A DNA stretch of 64,000 nt, from positions 53,630,001 through 53,694,000 of the forward strand of contig CM114271.1 of NCBI GenBank assembly GCA_050084515.1. The letters are read 5' to 3'. Position 1 is the first letter of the stretch; each line of letters begins with the position of its first letter. Shown one piece after another: positions 40,141 to 51,865 of the stretch. The position numbers and the translations under genes are program-made. The notes below the pieces were generated by a model. It ran no database searches, was not told where the DNA came from, and saw only the letters and a list, made by a program, of their open reading frames with translations. Source of the stretch: Blasia pusilla (Eukaryota; Marchantiophyta; Marchantiopsida; Blasiales).

Positions 40141-43100
40141 TATTTTTTGATTTATTTTCATACAAGTAGCCCTATAGCATAGAGTATAAGCATATATTTA
40201 CAATGAACATGTTGACTAGTTGGATACCATATTTGATTTCAAATAAGTGCGGAGTCAAGCATAACCACTTAACTTATGAAAGTAGAGAATAAGTGGAGTG
40301 AAGATATGGGTATCATCAAGGGTGATCTTGAGAAAAAATTCGAGAGGAACTAACTCCTCTTGGAGAAGAAGATGTCAATCAACCAATCCTTAATTGAGGA
40401 GAAGTTCAAATAAAATCAAAAGGAAAAAAATGAGGCCTTTTCCATGTTGAGTGTTTTAGATTTAGCTAAAACACTAAGTGTGCTTCTGTTCTTTATATAT
40501 ATATTTAAAGAGAGAGAAAGAGAGTTCTCTACAACCTAGCTCTTACAAGCATACTTAGTGCAATAGCAACCACATGTTACTAGTGTTATAAATCTTGCAT
40601 CACAAGACTCACTAAACCCATAAATCCAACAAACTACTCAAGTTATAAGCAGAAGCAAACTTAGTGTTTTAGCATAATGTACTAGTAAGGTTAGAAGAAC
40701 ACTCCACTCATGTAAGCAAAGCACACTCGGTGGTACTTAATCCACTCCTCCAACTTAGAGAGATATGTATGAAAGAGTGTGAGAGAATTTCAATTCACAT
40801 ATCAGCCATAAGATAATATACAACCGAAAGATCAAGTTATAATTTTGGGATTTGAAGGTTAGGGTATGCTACATAAGGTGATTCATTAAATCTGTGATAA
40901 CAAAAACTAACTATTTACTATGATAAAACATAAAGCTCCAACTGGACCTCACATGTGTGCACATGTTATCCATCCATAGCAAGTTATACTATATATTTGC
41001 ACTCCCATTCTAGCCAAGTGTCAACATATGAGAATCATGCCTCACAAAAGATGATACCCTCCTTGTTTAACACATGTTACTTGGCCTCATAAATCCAAGT
41101 GGTATCATCAACATCACAATCCTATAAGTGTGATACAAGATATATGACATGTAACAACCTAGCAAAGAGATTGTGTCACTCATTAAGACAAGGGTGACAT
41201 ATACACATAGATCATTTCCAAGGAAGTAGGTCACAATGAGCTCCTAAAATAGAACTACAATAGACCCCTCTTGGACCTAATGTAATCTCATCTCACTCAA
41301 AAGTCGTGACATATTGAAAATAAGACCTTTGTTACACATGGCATGAATATAACTATTAAGGATATTCATATCCTTATTGAAAAGATGTTCAACTCAATCA
41401 TGGAGTCCATCCCATTGCTGCTACCACGAGGGATAAAGGTAATGTGACTATGCATTTATCTTGCATCGAGTCGTATATAACATAATTATGAAGCTCGAAT
41501 ATGCAACAACTGGTTTAACAAGTATATAGGGATATCTATTTAGTTTTTATTCAATATAAGCCCCTAAATCTAATTCATATGTCAATACGATATTACGAAA
41601 TATATAATAATGTGATAGGAATATGGAGGGATATCTATATAGTACTCCTACTGGGCTTTAATTGGAGTTATATAGTAGGTAGTACAAATTGAAGAAGTGC
41701 ACATTCGGCCTTGAGACGTGAGATAGGACTCAAGTCTTCACACATAGTATGAAAGTTGCGGATGATAGTTACAGTATGTATGAATATCCAACTTTGTTTT
41801 CCTTTATAGGTGCATTGTATTCCCATTCAAGATCGATGAATATGGTGAAGAGGGCTCTTTCCTTCTAAGAGTACCTTTTTAGGGTATGGCAAAGAATTTG
41901 AACAATTTTTAAATCTATATTATTATGGGAGAGTGCCCCTTAATTTTAAAAACTTCTCTCCTCTTGATACATGGGGCTTTGAGCCAATAGGACCGCTCAC
42001 CTTATGAGTCAATAGGATCGTTGAAACTTTATTCAAAATGGAACTTGACAATTATGAGAGTTTAGATGTTATTATTTTGGGAGGTAATTTGAACCCATGC
42101 ATCACACGAGCCTATACTAGTGTGTTTTAATACTAAATTGACATATGGATCTAGACATAGATAATTTATTGTTAATGAATGTTTTAACTAAGTTTGGTAT
42201 TGATAAATGTTTCCTTGCCATTGTTATTACATTGTTATTAGTTGTCTAATTCATTAATTCTTTTTAAACTCTCTTAGTTCTAAATTTGGAACTTATCGTA
42301 GTTTTACTAAAGTGTTATAGTTACTTCCTCTCGTTAAATCTAATTGAAGTGGTATACATGTTTTTAACCCTTTTTTTGTAAAAATATATATCAAGTTTTT
42401 TGTGCATTTCCTTTCTCGATTCTAGTCCTCAAGCAAGATATTGGCTTTCTTTCAATTTTGGGAAGTTTTACCTCTATTCTTTTCTAGTAAGCCTATCCAT
42501 ATTATCAATGTTTTCATGGACTTATAAATTTTCTAGCAATATTTTATTTCTCCAATATTATAACTTTTATGTTGGTATTGTTTCTTAAATTAAGTGGTAT
42601 ATCCAACTTGACAAACATGATACAAGTGGTCAATGAGGGTTATAGTACTAGACCATCTTCCGCACCATAAGTGGAGTCATCTGGTATTGTAGTGAACCAT
42701 GAGATTCTACTTTCCATTGTTCATCCTCCCAACCATGATATGGCATATGATGAAGTTAAAACTCAATCATCACGACTATTCACTAGTCTTTTTTTGTTAC
42801 TTTAGTGTCTTATAGATGGTTGAGATACTCGGCCAACAATCTTTAATTAGGAACATTTGGAGGTTATCCACGAGCCTAAGGGTTTATAAAATGTTTCTCG
42901 TGATGTGGAAGAGACTCTTGGATATTGTATTAGGAGTTTTGCAACAAAAATCCAAATGTATTGTAGATTTACTTTAATTTTTTAATGCACATATTATGAC
43001 AAGGGAAAATGGTGCATGATAGAACCAAATTGTTTTTTCAAAATAAGTTACTTGGCCGTCGCAAATGATTGTATATGAGATATCCTTTTCTTAAAAGTGC

Positions 43101-45089
43101 AATGGTGTGTTTGAAGTTTAATGTCATGATCAAGTTGCAACATTTGATAAAAGACATAAAGTATACACAATATGAGCCTAACATTATTCTTTATCTTAGA
43201 AACCTTATGAAACTAATGCTAGTTTCAAATGAAATATCAAAATTCTCCTAGTTCAAAAAGTAAGACTGGAAGTAGTTAAAACTTTTAAGAATATTTGTGC
43301 CATGCGTTGGCGATAGTATGTACATTCTATATTTTTCTACTTTACAACATCATTAAATAAGATCCTAGGTCCATAAAAACATACTTATAACAACTACACC
43401 ACATCTCTTAGAGGCTTAAATGTCTCTAAACTCTACTCTATCCTTTAACCTTCAGATATCAACTTATGTTGAAACTCCAATGTTAGTTTATTTTTGCATG
43501 GATACGAGAGGAGATCTAATCTTGCATAAAGAAACTTCACACACATACATAATCCACTCTAATCTTAATACATGTGAACTTAATGTTTTTAAGGGATATT
43601 TATTTTAAGAAGGGCTGCACTTTTTCTTGGGAGTAGAAGTACCCAAAAAACTAAGCCCCCTTATCTTGTATTGAAACGTAGATTCTACAACAAGATACTT
43701 TCCCTACAACTTGCTAGGAATTGAGAGTTTATAGTGAGGTAACTTGGGCAACAAAAAAAACTGATTACTTAAGCTTGTTAAGAAACTTATTAAGTACAAT
43801 TGGAAAGTAAAAAAGAGGTTTTGTTATAGTAAGATCATGCCTCTCATTTGCATTGGGCTCAAACCTTGATAACGTTGGTCACCTTCCATCCCTTATAATA
43901 TTTTTTTCTCTTCATCTATTAAATACATGATTTTGCACTAATAATTTCCCACTTCTAAACATCATAAAATTTTCTTTCTCCTTCCTTACTACAAATATAA
44001 GAAATGTATGGTTTTCTTGACTAAAGTTTAAATGAATGTTCAAAATAATGATTGAAATTATGACTTAAACAGTTTAGTCATTAATTTTATGATCATGCTT
44101 CTCACTTAGTCATATGCACAGGTAGTGAGTAAGATCCTTTAGTCATAAACAAGTCATACTTCCTCACTTGTCTAGTATTTGTGAGTCATAAATAATGACC
44201 TTTTAGTAGTGATTTAATATTCCAATCATATCATTTTATTATTTATATATGGATATAATTAATTGTGACCATTCAATTGGAATGATGTATTAAGGCACTA
44301 TTTCACAAAGACAATAACCCTTTCTAACATGAACTCTCCATGTATGATTAGTTTTAGATCTAGAAGAATGCACAAATCGTATTTAATACAACTTCAATTT
44401 TCCATTTATCACTTCTATATACATGTAAACTTAAAATTTAAATGTTCGTTGTCCATTAACAAATCCACAAGTAAGTAAACACACATTTTTTGTATTAAAT
44501 TTTCACCTTCATCTTGAAGTATGTGAAAATATTCGCACGAATCGAGTCTTCAAACTGGTATGAGTGAAGGGTAAAAAAAGAAGGAAGAAATAGGAAAAAA
44601 GAGAAAGAGGAGGCCTTTAAGAATAAATGTTCCATGTCTTCTTTCACTTTTCATTTTTTTCTTGAAGAATTATTAATTCCCACGATTGCATAAAATGAAA
44701 CTTAAAGGAGTTGGGAGTGGGAAGGCCCTCTTACACTAGGGCGGTTTAGAGTTCCATCTTCTTCTCCATTTTTCAACTATAATTGGACGACCACTTGTAG
44801 GGCTTCCAACCTGCCGCTACCTGCCCTAGTTACGGGTGATAGTTGGACATACAATAGATACGGGCTCCGCCAGCACAAATCAACACGACAGACTCGGATG
44901 TGGGCCGTAGGTACCCCAATCCCCACGGACATAAGTGGACGGATATGGACATTATCGATGTGCAATATTGAAACTAGTACGAGACACAATCATAAGGTGG
45001 TGATAGTGGAAACGACTGGGCTCAAGGTTAGCATACGAGGATCCTTGGATCTTATAATTATTATGGTATAAGAACTCACTATTCAAAGT
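40141..45089. other. Long AT-rich stretch without recognisable genes
   Basis: Open frames are short with low-complexity composition. A purine/AT-rich simple sequence lies at about 40490-40525. No LTR, terminal repeat or coding motif was recognised. Confidence 0.5.
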
Positions 45090-47470
45090 TTTCCTTCAAG
45101 AAGAAGGCAAATATGAGAATAAGAGCCTTACAACAATAAAACTATGTGGAGCAACAATACCAAGTGTTATAAAAAAACCAACAATCATGATTTGAGCACC
45201 TCTTGCATATAACTCATCATATAGGAGCAATGGTAAAGAGAGATTCGACAATAGATTGGTACATCGACTTTGGTGCATGAAATCACATGAGCTCACAAGC
45301 TAAATGGTTCAGTACTATAAAGCCGGTAAAAAATCCTACAATAGCCCTCATATTAGATGATACTCAACATTATATCATGCATACGGGTAAAGTTCTAATA
45401 GCATTCGAAGATCTTTGTAATCTTGAAAATGTTCTCTCTCTTCCTACCATTACAAACAAATTAATCTTTGTAGTATAGGATTATGAAGTGAAGTTTATTA
45501 CATACGTTGTTTCATTTAAACAATGGATAATCAAATTATGATAGCCAAAGGAAAAAGATCTAGAAGAGTCTTCAAATAAGATGTTTCTTTGTAAAAAATT
45601 AAAATAATGATGTATAGTTAAACTGATCAATAAGTCACAAATCTCAATGTGTGGCACAAGAGAATTGGAGATCTGAATATTAAAGATTATAGAGTCTTTC
45701 ATCGTCTAATAAAGTAATAGGATTTCCTAAATTATCGAGTTATACTATGTCTTGCTTGCCAATTTGAAAAACAAGTTAGATTTCTATTTCCAAAATAAAG
45801 TTGATCAGAATCAAAGATATTGGAGTTGATTCATAGTGACGTTTGGACAACATCACAACATAGCCTTAGTGGTTTCCAATACTTTATTTCATTTATTAAT
45901 CACTGCACTATATATATGGATATACTTTTTGAAAGCCAATTCATAAGTATTTTCATTGTTTTTTACATTTAGAATTATGGGTTAGGAGCAAGGGTACCTT
46001 TCAACAAAATTTGATGACTAATTACGTCAAAATGACATCCAACGATAAGTAACTTGCCATTACAATCCACAAAAAATTAAAGTGGCTAAGCAAAATAAGA
46101 AGAGCAAGCATAAGATCTATAAGATAGAGGCAACATCATGTGCAACCTTCTTAATCAACCTAAGTCCAACAATAGAAGTTCATAATAAAACTCTACTTAA
46201 AGTCTTCACACAAAATAACATCATTTTTTATTCTTGTAAGTCTTTGACTGTATTTGTTATCCTAATGTTCTTTCCTGAAGTTGTACAAATTTAGATCCCA
46301 AATTTGAAATATGTATCATCATTGGCTATGTAGATGAAAATAAGAGATACAAGTGTTATATTTGATCCTTTAAGTAGCTTATTATTAGTCGCAATGCTAT
46401 TTATGATGAGTTGAAGTCATTTATGGTCCATTTGGGCCTATTCCACCTTTAAACTTGTTTGTTGAGGCAAGAATATAACTGTAAACCAATAGACATTGCC
46501 TATAAATTCCCCAAGTACTAGTGCAAGACTAAGAGAGGTCCTAGATTCTTCAATTAAACTTTTCAATCCATAGTCGGAAAGAGTGCATATTCAATACGTT
46601 GACACTAGTAAGAGCTAAAATTATGTATTAGAGAATGAGCTTTAGCTCTTGACTAGTGATATGAAGTTTTTGTTCTTCCACCAGTACTTGTCAACAACAA
46701 CTTTGTAGATCAAGTAGTCACACATCATATTCATAGTTTCATAAATGAAAGATTCATTGCAACACATCGTGCATATATGATGATTGCCCTTCAAGAAGAG
46801 GAACCGAGTTGTTTTGAAGAAGCTTTATGTAAGGTTGAATCGATTGAAGTTATAGAGGAAGAGCTTGATATGCATTAAGATATCAATATACTTGGAAGAT
46901 GGTTGATAAAACTTATGGTAAGAAATCTATTGGTTGCAAATGGGTTTACAAAGTCAAGTGCAATCAAGATGATACAATAAATACATACAAATCCAGATTG
47001 GAAGCCAAAGGCTACGCACAATAATATAATATCGATTATGAGGATAAGTTTAGCCCTATTGCAAAGATGGTGACTACACGAATTATGGTTGCAATTGCAA
47101 TGAGTAATAAGTGGAGACTATATCACACGGATGTCAATAATATCTCCTTGAATGAAGATTTATATGAGTAGGTAAACATAACTCAACCATGTGGATACAA
47201 GCATCCAGAGTATCCATTTCGCGTACGTAGATTTAGGAAAGCTCTATACGGGCTTAACCAAGCTCCAAAAGCTAGGTATGGTAAGATTACACATTAAAAT
47301 TGGGCTTTAGAGTTTGTAATTATTATTCCTCGCTAAATATCTTGAGATCTAAAGAACAAGATCATATGGTTATCATTGTGTTGTATGTATACAATCTCTT
47401 GATTACTGGGAGTATTGAGGGTATGATACAATAAGTCAAACTAAAGTTTCAAGAATAATTAGATATTAAA
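45090..47470 (+). pseudogene. Ty1/copia retrotransposon polyprotein, decayed
   Basis: Domains read in the order expected for copia. A protease remnant has DWYIDFGA and NHMSSQAKWFS (about 45240-45310). GAG-pre-integrase has HTGKVLIAFED and LENVLSLPTIT (45390-45460) and WHKRIGDLNIKDYR (45650-45690). An integrase remnant follows (about 45800-46300, with ELIHSDVWTTSQH). Reverse transcriptase has KSIGCKWVYKVK, YKSRLEAKGYAQ, YHTDVN, KALYGLNQAPKAR and a degraded catalytic box LLITGS (46900-47440). Stops and frameshifts are frequent, and the protease Asp-Ser/Thr-Gly is mutated. The reading is lost near 47470, where a minus-strand gypsy RT fragment starts. Gag and LTRs were not identified. Confidence 0.8.
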
Positions 47471-47680
47471 AATTGTCGAGGAAAATTTTGATGAATTTCC
47501 AAAGATACTCTTGGAAGATGGAGATCATCATCCGCTCGAAGGTTGCCGGCGCATTGCATAGCCCAAACGATATTTCTCGATACGCGAAAGTGCCCAGTCC
47601 GTGGTGAATATCGTGAAGGGCTAATCTTTTTCCCTAATGGATACTTAGTCATAACCCGAGTACTCGTCCAAGAACGTTTT
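47471..47680 (-). pseudogene. Ty3/gypsy reverse transcriptase fragment
   Basis: The minus-strand reading gives FLDEYSGYDQ near 47677-47650, then after a frame change FAYREISFGLCNAPATFERM and WKFIKIFLDNF up to 47471. This is the palm/thumb part of gypsy RT before its catalytic DD, which is degraded. It lies between the copia relic and a minus-strand LTR. It is probably the remaining pol of the element whose gag is at 49000-51000, separated from it by the LTR insertion. Confidence 0.7.
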
Positions 47681-48933
47681 CGGGTCCAAAGCTTTTCTTT
47701 GATTAAGGGCGAGCCTTCTAGCTACGTCACACATGGTCAATGTAAGGTGAACTCTCTAAGAAGTTATCCTTTTTGAATACAAAAATATTATGTATTCTCT
47801 CCATTCTCTCACGACAAGTTTCACAAATGGAAGTGTTGAGGCGATCACTTGTGCCTAACATTGGACCCTGAAATTCTTGACTATAAAATCCCTATAAACT
47901 ACTTTACGCTTATACACGAGGAAGATAACACAACTAGTGTTAAACCCTACTTGAGCAAGCCTATTGACGTCCATGGATCATTATATAAGGATATACAAAG
48001 TACAATCCCATGTCCTTCCACATGTGACGATAGTAAGAATCACCGGAGTTGGAGATTACATGACCTGGTTCATGAACGCCTCCCCAAAGTGATAAACTAA
48101 ATAGCGAGTGAATCAATGTCTATCTATAAAGAGTACTTTGACATGGTCAGGATTGAGGAAAGGAAAGTTGGGCAAAACTCATGCTCCACCCCTATCCATG
48201 CGTGATAGACATTATATACTCTCCTCAAGAATGGGCTTTGGCGAAATTATTTTCCCAAGAAGGGTAATCCACTATCATTGGGAAAATAACAAGCCAAAAC
48301 ATTCACTATTTTAGTATGTCTTAACTCCTCTAAGGTGACAAGCCTCTCATCTCTACACATACCATACTTTAGAAACCTCTCAAAGAATAGATCATGATCA
48401 AGTTACTCTCCCAAGAGGGAAGATCCTCTCTCATTGGAAGAGCAAGCAATCCCAAAGCCATACACTCAAGATATGAAATAGAAGGTGATGAACCCTTGAA
48501 GGTCCCTCCTTTTTATATACTCACAAGGGATCCACAAGAGTACGAAATATAACTAATCTTATCTTGTGCCACATGGCTTCCTCTCAAGGCTTAGCCAATC
48601 ATATTTTCACAAAAAAAGATTTCTTTTTATCTCTTCCAAAATATCCTCTTTTATCCACTGGATATTTTCCAAATTACCCCAACTATCCTAGCCACCAACC
48701 AAGACTAATTTTTCTTTTCATTAAATCATTAACCTCACTACTTTACTTTTATAAAGTCATCTTTTATTTATTACATCTTTTCCTAAAGTTGGGCCCGCAT
48801 AAAAGAGGCACCGTAAAAAGGTGTAAACATGAGAATTTTATGTTTCTTAGCTAATTTACTTAATACTTATAAAACTCTATCTAACACTTAATAAGAAAGG
48901 AGTTTACGCACTGGTTGATTTTACCATACGACA
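47681..48933 (-). mobile_element. Solo LTR, second copy, inverted relative to 52297-53569
   Basis: It is the reverse complement of the 52297-53569 LTR along nearly its whole length: TGTCGTATGGTAAAATCAACC from 48933, the TATA box at 48510-48518 (TATAAAAA on the minus strand), and the CTAGAAGG.TCGCCC block near 47720. The end at 48933 is sharp. The end near 47681 is estimated because the terminal bases have diverged. Gag (right) and RT (left) of one minus-strand gypsy element flank it, so it interrupts that element. Confidence 0.75.
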
Positions 48934-51090
48934 GCAAGATCACGGTGGCTTGTACTGCGAGGTTCTTTTATGCCCTTGATCTTTCTGCTGTCTGTTCTGA
49001 CATCAATTCTTGGCCTCAGCCTTGGTGGACTTGAGCACATACATGGTCCGCGACATCCTAATGAGAGTACTTGGGATGGCTTTGGTCAAAGGCCGGGTCC
49101 ATATCTCCTTTGAGAATGGCCTTCTCTGCCCGGAAAGTGTCAATGTTTTTCTTCTTGGAGTCTTTGACTTCACGCGAAGACAAAGCCTCTACCCTTGTTC
49201 TGGTTGTCTCAGCGGTCTTGGTCTTGGACCTCGTGTTGATAATGAGGGCTTCATTCAGGAGATCCTTGGGCCACTATGAGGATTCTTTGGGTGTCATTCT
49301 GTCGGACTCCTCTTCCCCGATGATAACTCTCCTTGTATTGGGGAATGCTAACTCCTCCACTTGGACGAGCTGAACGTTTACTTTATTCTTAGACTTTGCT
49401 TGGGCTGATGGGATGGTCACATACTTGACCAGCAACCGCGGAACCTTGGGTTCCGGGCACTCCACTACAGTGTGCCCGCCCTTCATGCAATTCCCTCATA
49501 AAGGATTAAGTCCTACTGGCCTCTTCGGGTTTGGGCAATTATTGGCCCAATGGTCTGCTACCCCACAATTGTAACATCATCTTCTTTTAATTGGTGGCAT
49601 GAAGGTCGTAGGGCCCTTAATCTGTCTCAAGGGTCTCTGTGTCCCGTATTCTGGGGGTACATACCTAGGGATCCAACTCTGTCCGGGATTAGGGGTTGGA
49701 ATGACTTGAATTGCATAGGAACCCTCCCATTATTCGAATTCATACCACCCTTCTTCTGTAGTTGGGTGTTCCTGGATCCAACGTAGATCTCTCTGAAGCT
49801 GACACTCTTGGGCAGTATGCCCTTGGGTTCCGCAAACACTGCACCATACGTTCGGCCTCATAAGACCTAGTCTTCTTCTGGGGTCCTCTGGGCCGCCCTA
49901 TGTACCTTCAACTCCGCCATTTGTTTACTTAACTCCTCAATGGCTGACTTTCCTTCCTTCTTCGTGGTCCCTCGTACTGGACTTACAAACTTTTGGGTGA
50001 CATGCTTTGCAGACCTAGTTTTTCGCCCACGCTTGGAAGAGCAATGGTGTGTGCTCTTTTTCTTCCGCTTGGACTTTGAGTCTTCTTCGGAGTCTGAGGA
50101 CTCCGTGGTATCGTCGGTAGAGGCTTTGGTGTCTGTACAGGACGCTTCGTCCTTGGACAAAGAACTAGTTTGCGAAGCGCCTCGCCGTTGGTGATGCTGT
50201 CTTTGCATTTCGAGAGATTTCTCAGAGGCTTCGTACGCCTCTGCAGATGCAATGACCACTTCTAGGGAATCTCGTTGGCCCCGACGGCAGTACCGGTCCA
50301 TTTCCTTGGATAGTCCAGACATAAACCAATCTACCAACTGCGAGGTAGTTGTGTGTTCAAGTTTTTTTACTAGGCTTTGGAATCTTTGGGTGTATTCCCT
50401 AAGAGTTTCGTTATTCTTACCTCTTAAATCACGAAGCTTCATCATAAGTCTGTCCTCAAACTCAAGGTCCCAGAACTCATGAAGGAAGGCCTCTAGTACC
50501 CTCTTCCAGGTTTTGGTGACCTTCGCTTCTTTAGCAGAATGGGGAATACTCGTAACAAATTTTCCTCCCAGCCTTCCCCATTAGCCTTATCTACATGGGT
50601 AAACTCGAGCATAAATTATCAACGTCATATCTTCGTCCTCCCGCAAACGTGGGATATCTTAGCAGCGTCTTCCTAGTATTGGCCATTAGGGAACTTCAGC
50701 TGCTAGGCCCCGGACTCGTTGTTCAGGAAGGAGGAGGTATAGGTTCAGATCTAGTTGGTCTGGCCGACTCCTCGTCCTTCGAGTCCCCAAAGGGATTCCA
50801 AGTTGACTCCTCATCCGACTGGAAAGTGACAAGAGACGTGCAGGGGAACGCACTCCAATCCCTCTTCTTGATCTTCGAGTTTGTTTGAGGATGAAGACTG
50901 GGAGATACACTCGGCGATCTCCAAGACGGATGATCTTCTTGTTTCTTATTACGTCGATCAACTCGTTGATCTCAGGCGGATGGCCGGGAGGCTTTGTCAC
51001 GTCCTTCAGGATAGATCGGTGAGATATAGTAGAGCATCTTCAAGAGTAGTGGAGGAGAGGCCTAGGAGGTCGAGGATGACCTGCTGAGGC
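48934..51090 (-). pseudogene. Ty3/gypsy Gag with CCHC zinc knuckles, decayed
   Basis: The Retrotrans_gag core is open at 50445-49867 (LRDLRGKNNETLREYTQRFQ, DWFMSGLSKEMDRYCRRG), followed by a basic/Ser-rich linker. Two intact CX2CX4HX4C zinc knuckles follow: CSVCGTQGHTAQEC (near 49840-49800) and CYNCGVADHWANNC (near 49573-49530). A third (GNCMKGGHTVVEC, about 49495-49455) has its first Cys position replaced by a TGA stop. Upstream sequence to about 51000 is readable after frame changes. Gag packages RNA in the particle. The 3' side is cut by the LTR at 48933, so protease is missing. Confidence 0.75.
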
Positions 51091-51865
51091 CCTGGAAAAC
51101 CTGAGAGAGCAGGTTTCCCCTTCGTTTTGGCTTATTTGGAGCCATATTGAGGAACTCACTATTTTAGGTAAGTACCATTTTGAGTATATGATCGATTTTC
51201 TTTTTTTGATAAGTGGCCCTTGACCTCCTACATCAGGTCAAGAGCTAAAGAGGTGACTTGGGAGAATAGGTTACCATGGAGAGAGCTTGGGAGAGGGGAG
51301 GGGTATATATCCCAAGGAGAGAGAGCTTGAGAGCTCATTCTCTCTTTGTTGAACTTCTTGGCATGAGGCGGCGGAGCTATGGTCCCTTGCCTTGTGAGTG
51401 TAACCCAAGCCTCTCATTAGGAGAGTGGGTTTGGTTTGACATGAGAGAGAGTGCACACCTTTGAGAGCTATGGTGTGAGATTGTGTAGAGAGAGATTGGA
51501 TCTTACTTTACAAAGAGAGAAATGAGAGAATGCGAGAATGAGAGAGTGAGAGAGCTTGATGGGGGAGCTCGCTGGTCACTCGCTGTTTTTGCAGGTTGGG
51601 GGCTGTGTTCCCCATTGAACGGCTCATCGGAGTGCTCATCGGAGCAAGGGTTGCTTGGATTTTTCTTTGCATTTGTTGATTTTTCGTGTGGAAGAGTGGC
51701 GCGCGGAAGCGCTGCCCAATTTCTGATAGGGATTGAGTATGGGGGCGGGTTGCCCCATGCCGGTGCTTTTGGGAGCACCATGTGGCTTGCTGATTTGCAT
51801 TTTTACAGGTTTTACGTTTTTGTTGAGAGGTGCCGATGTGGGGCTTGACTGAGGAGCTTTGACAA
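51091..51865 (+). promoter_or_regulatory. Leader/promoter-like sequence in front of methyltransferase copy 1
   Basis: It has a TATA-like GGGGTATATATCCC (about 51300) inside a GAGAGAG-rich segment with several GAGAGCTTG words. The part 51550-51740 is related to 38930-39031. It may be the LTR and leader remnant of the element that donated methyltransferase copy 1. It also separates two oppositely oriented element fragments (gag to the left, methyltransferase to the right). Confidence 0.4.

Noticed and set aside
49010-51087. Several plus-strand open frames of 60-97 codons (for example 49071-49373, 49940-50194, 50595-50888)
   Set aside because: They are antisense to the minus-strand gag, whose zinc knuckles and capsid motifs are clear; the plus-strand products have no recognisable features.
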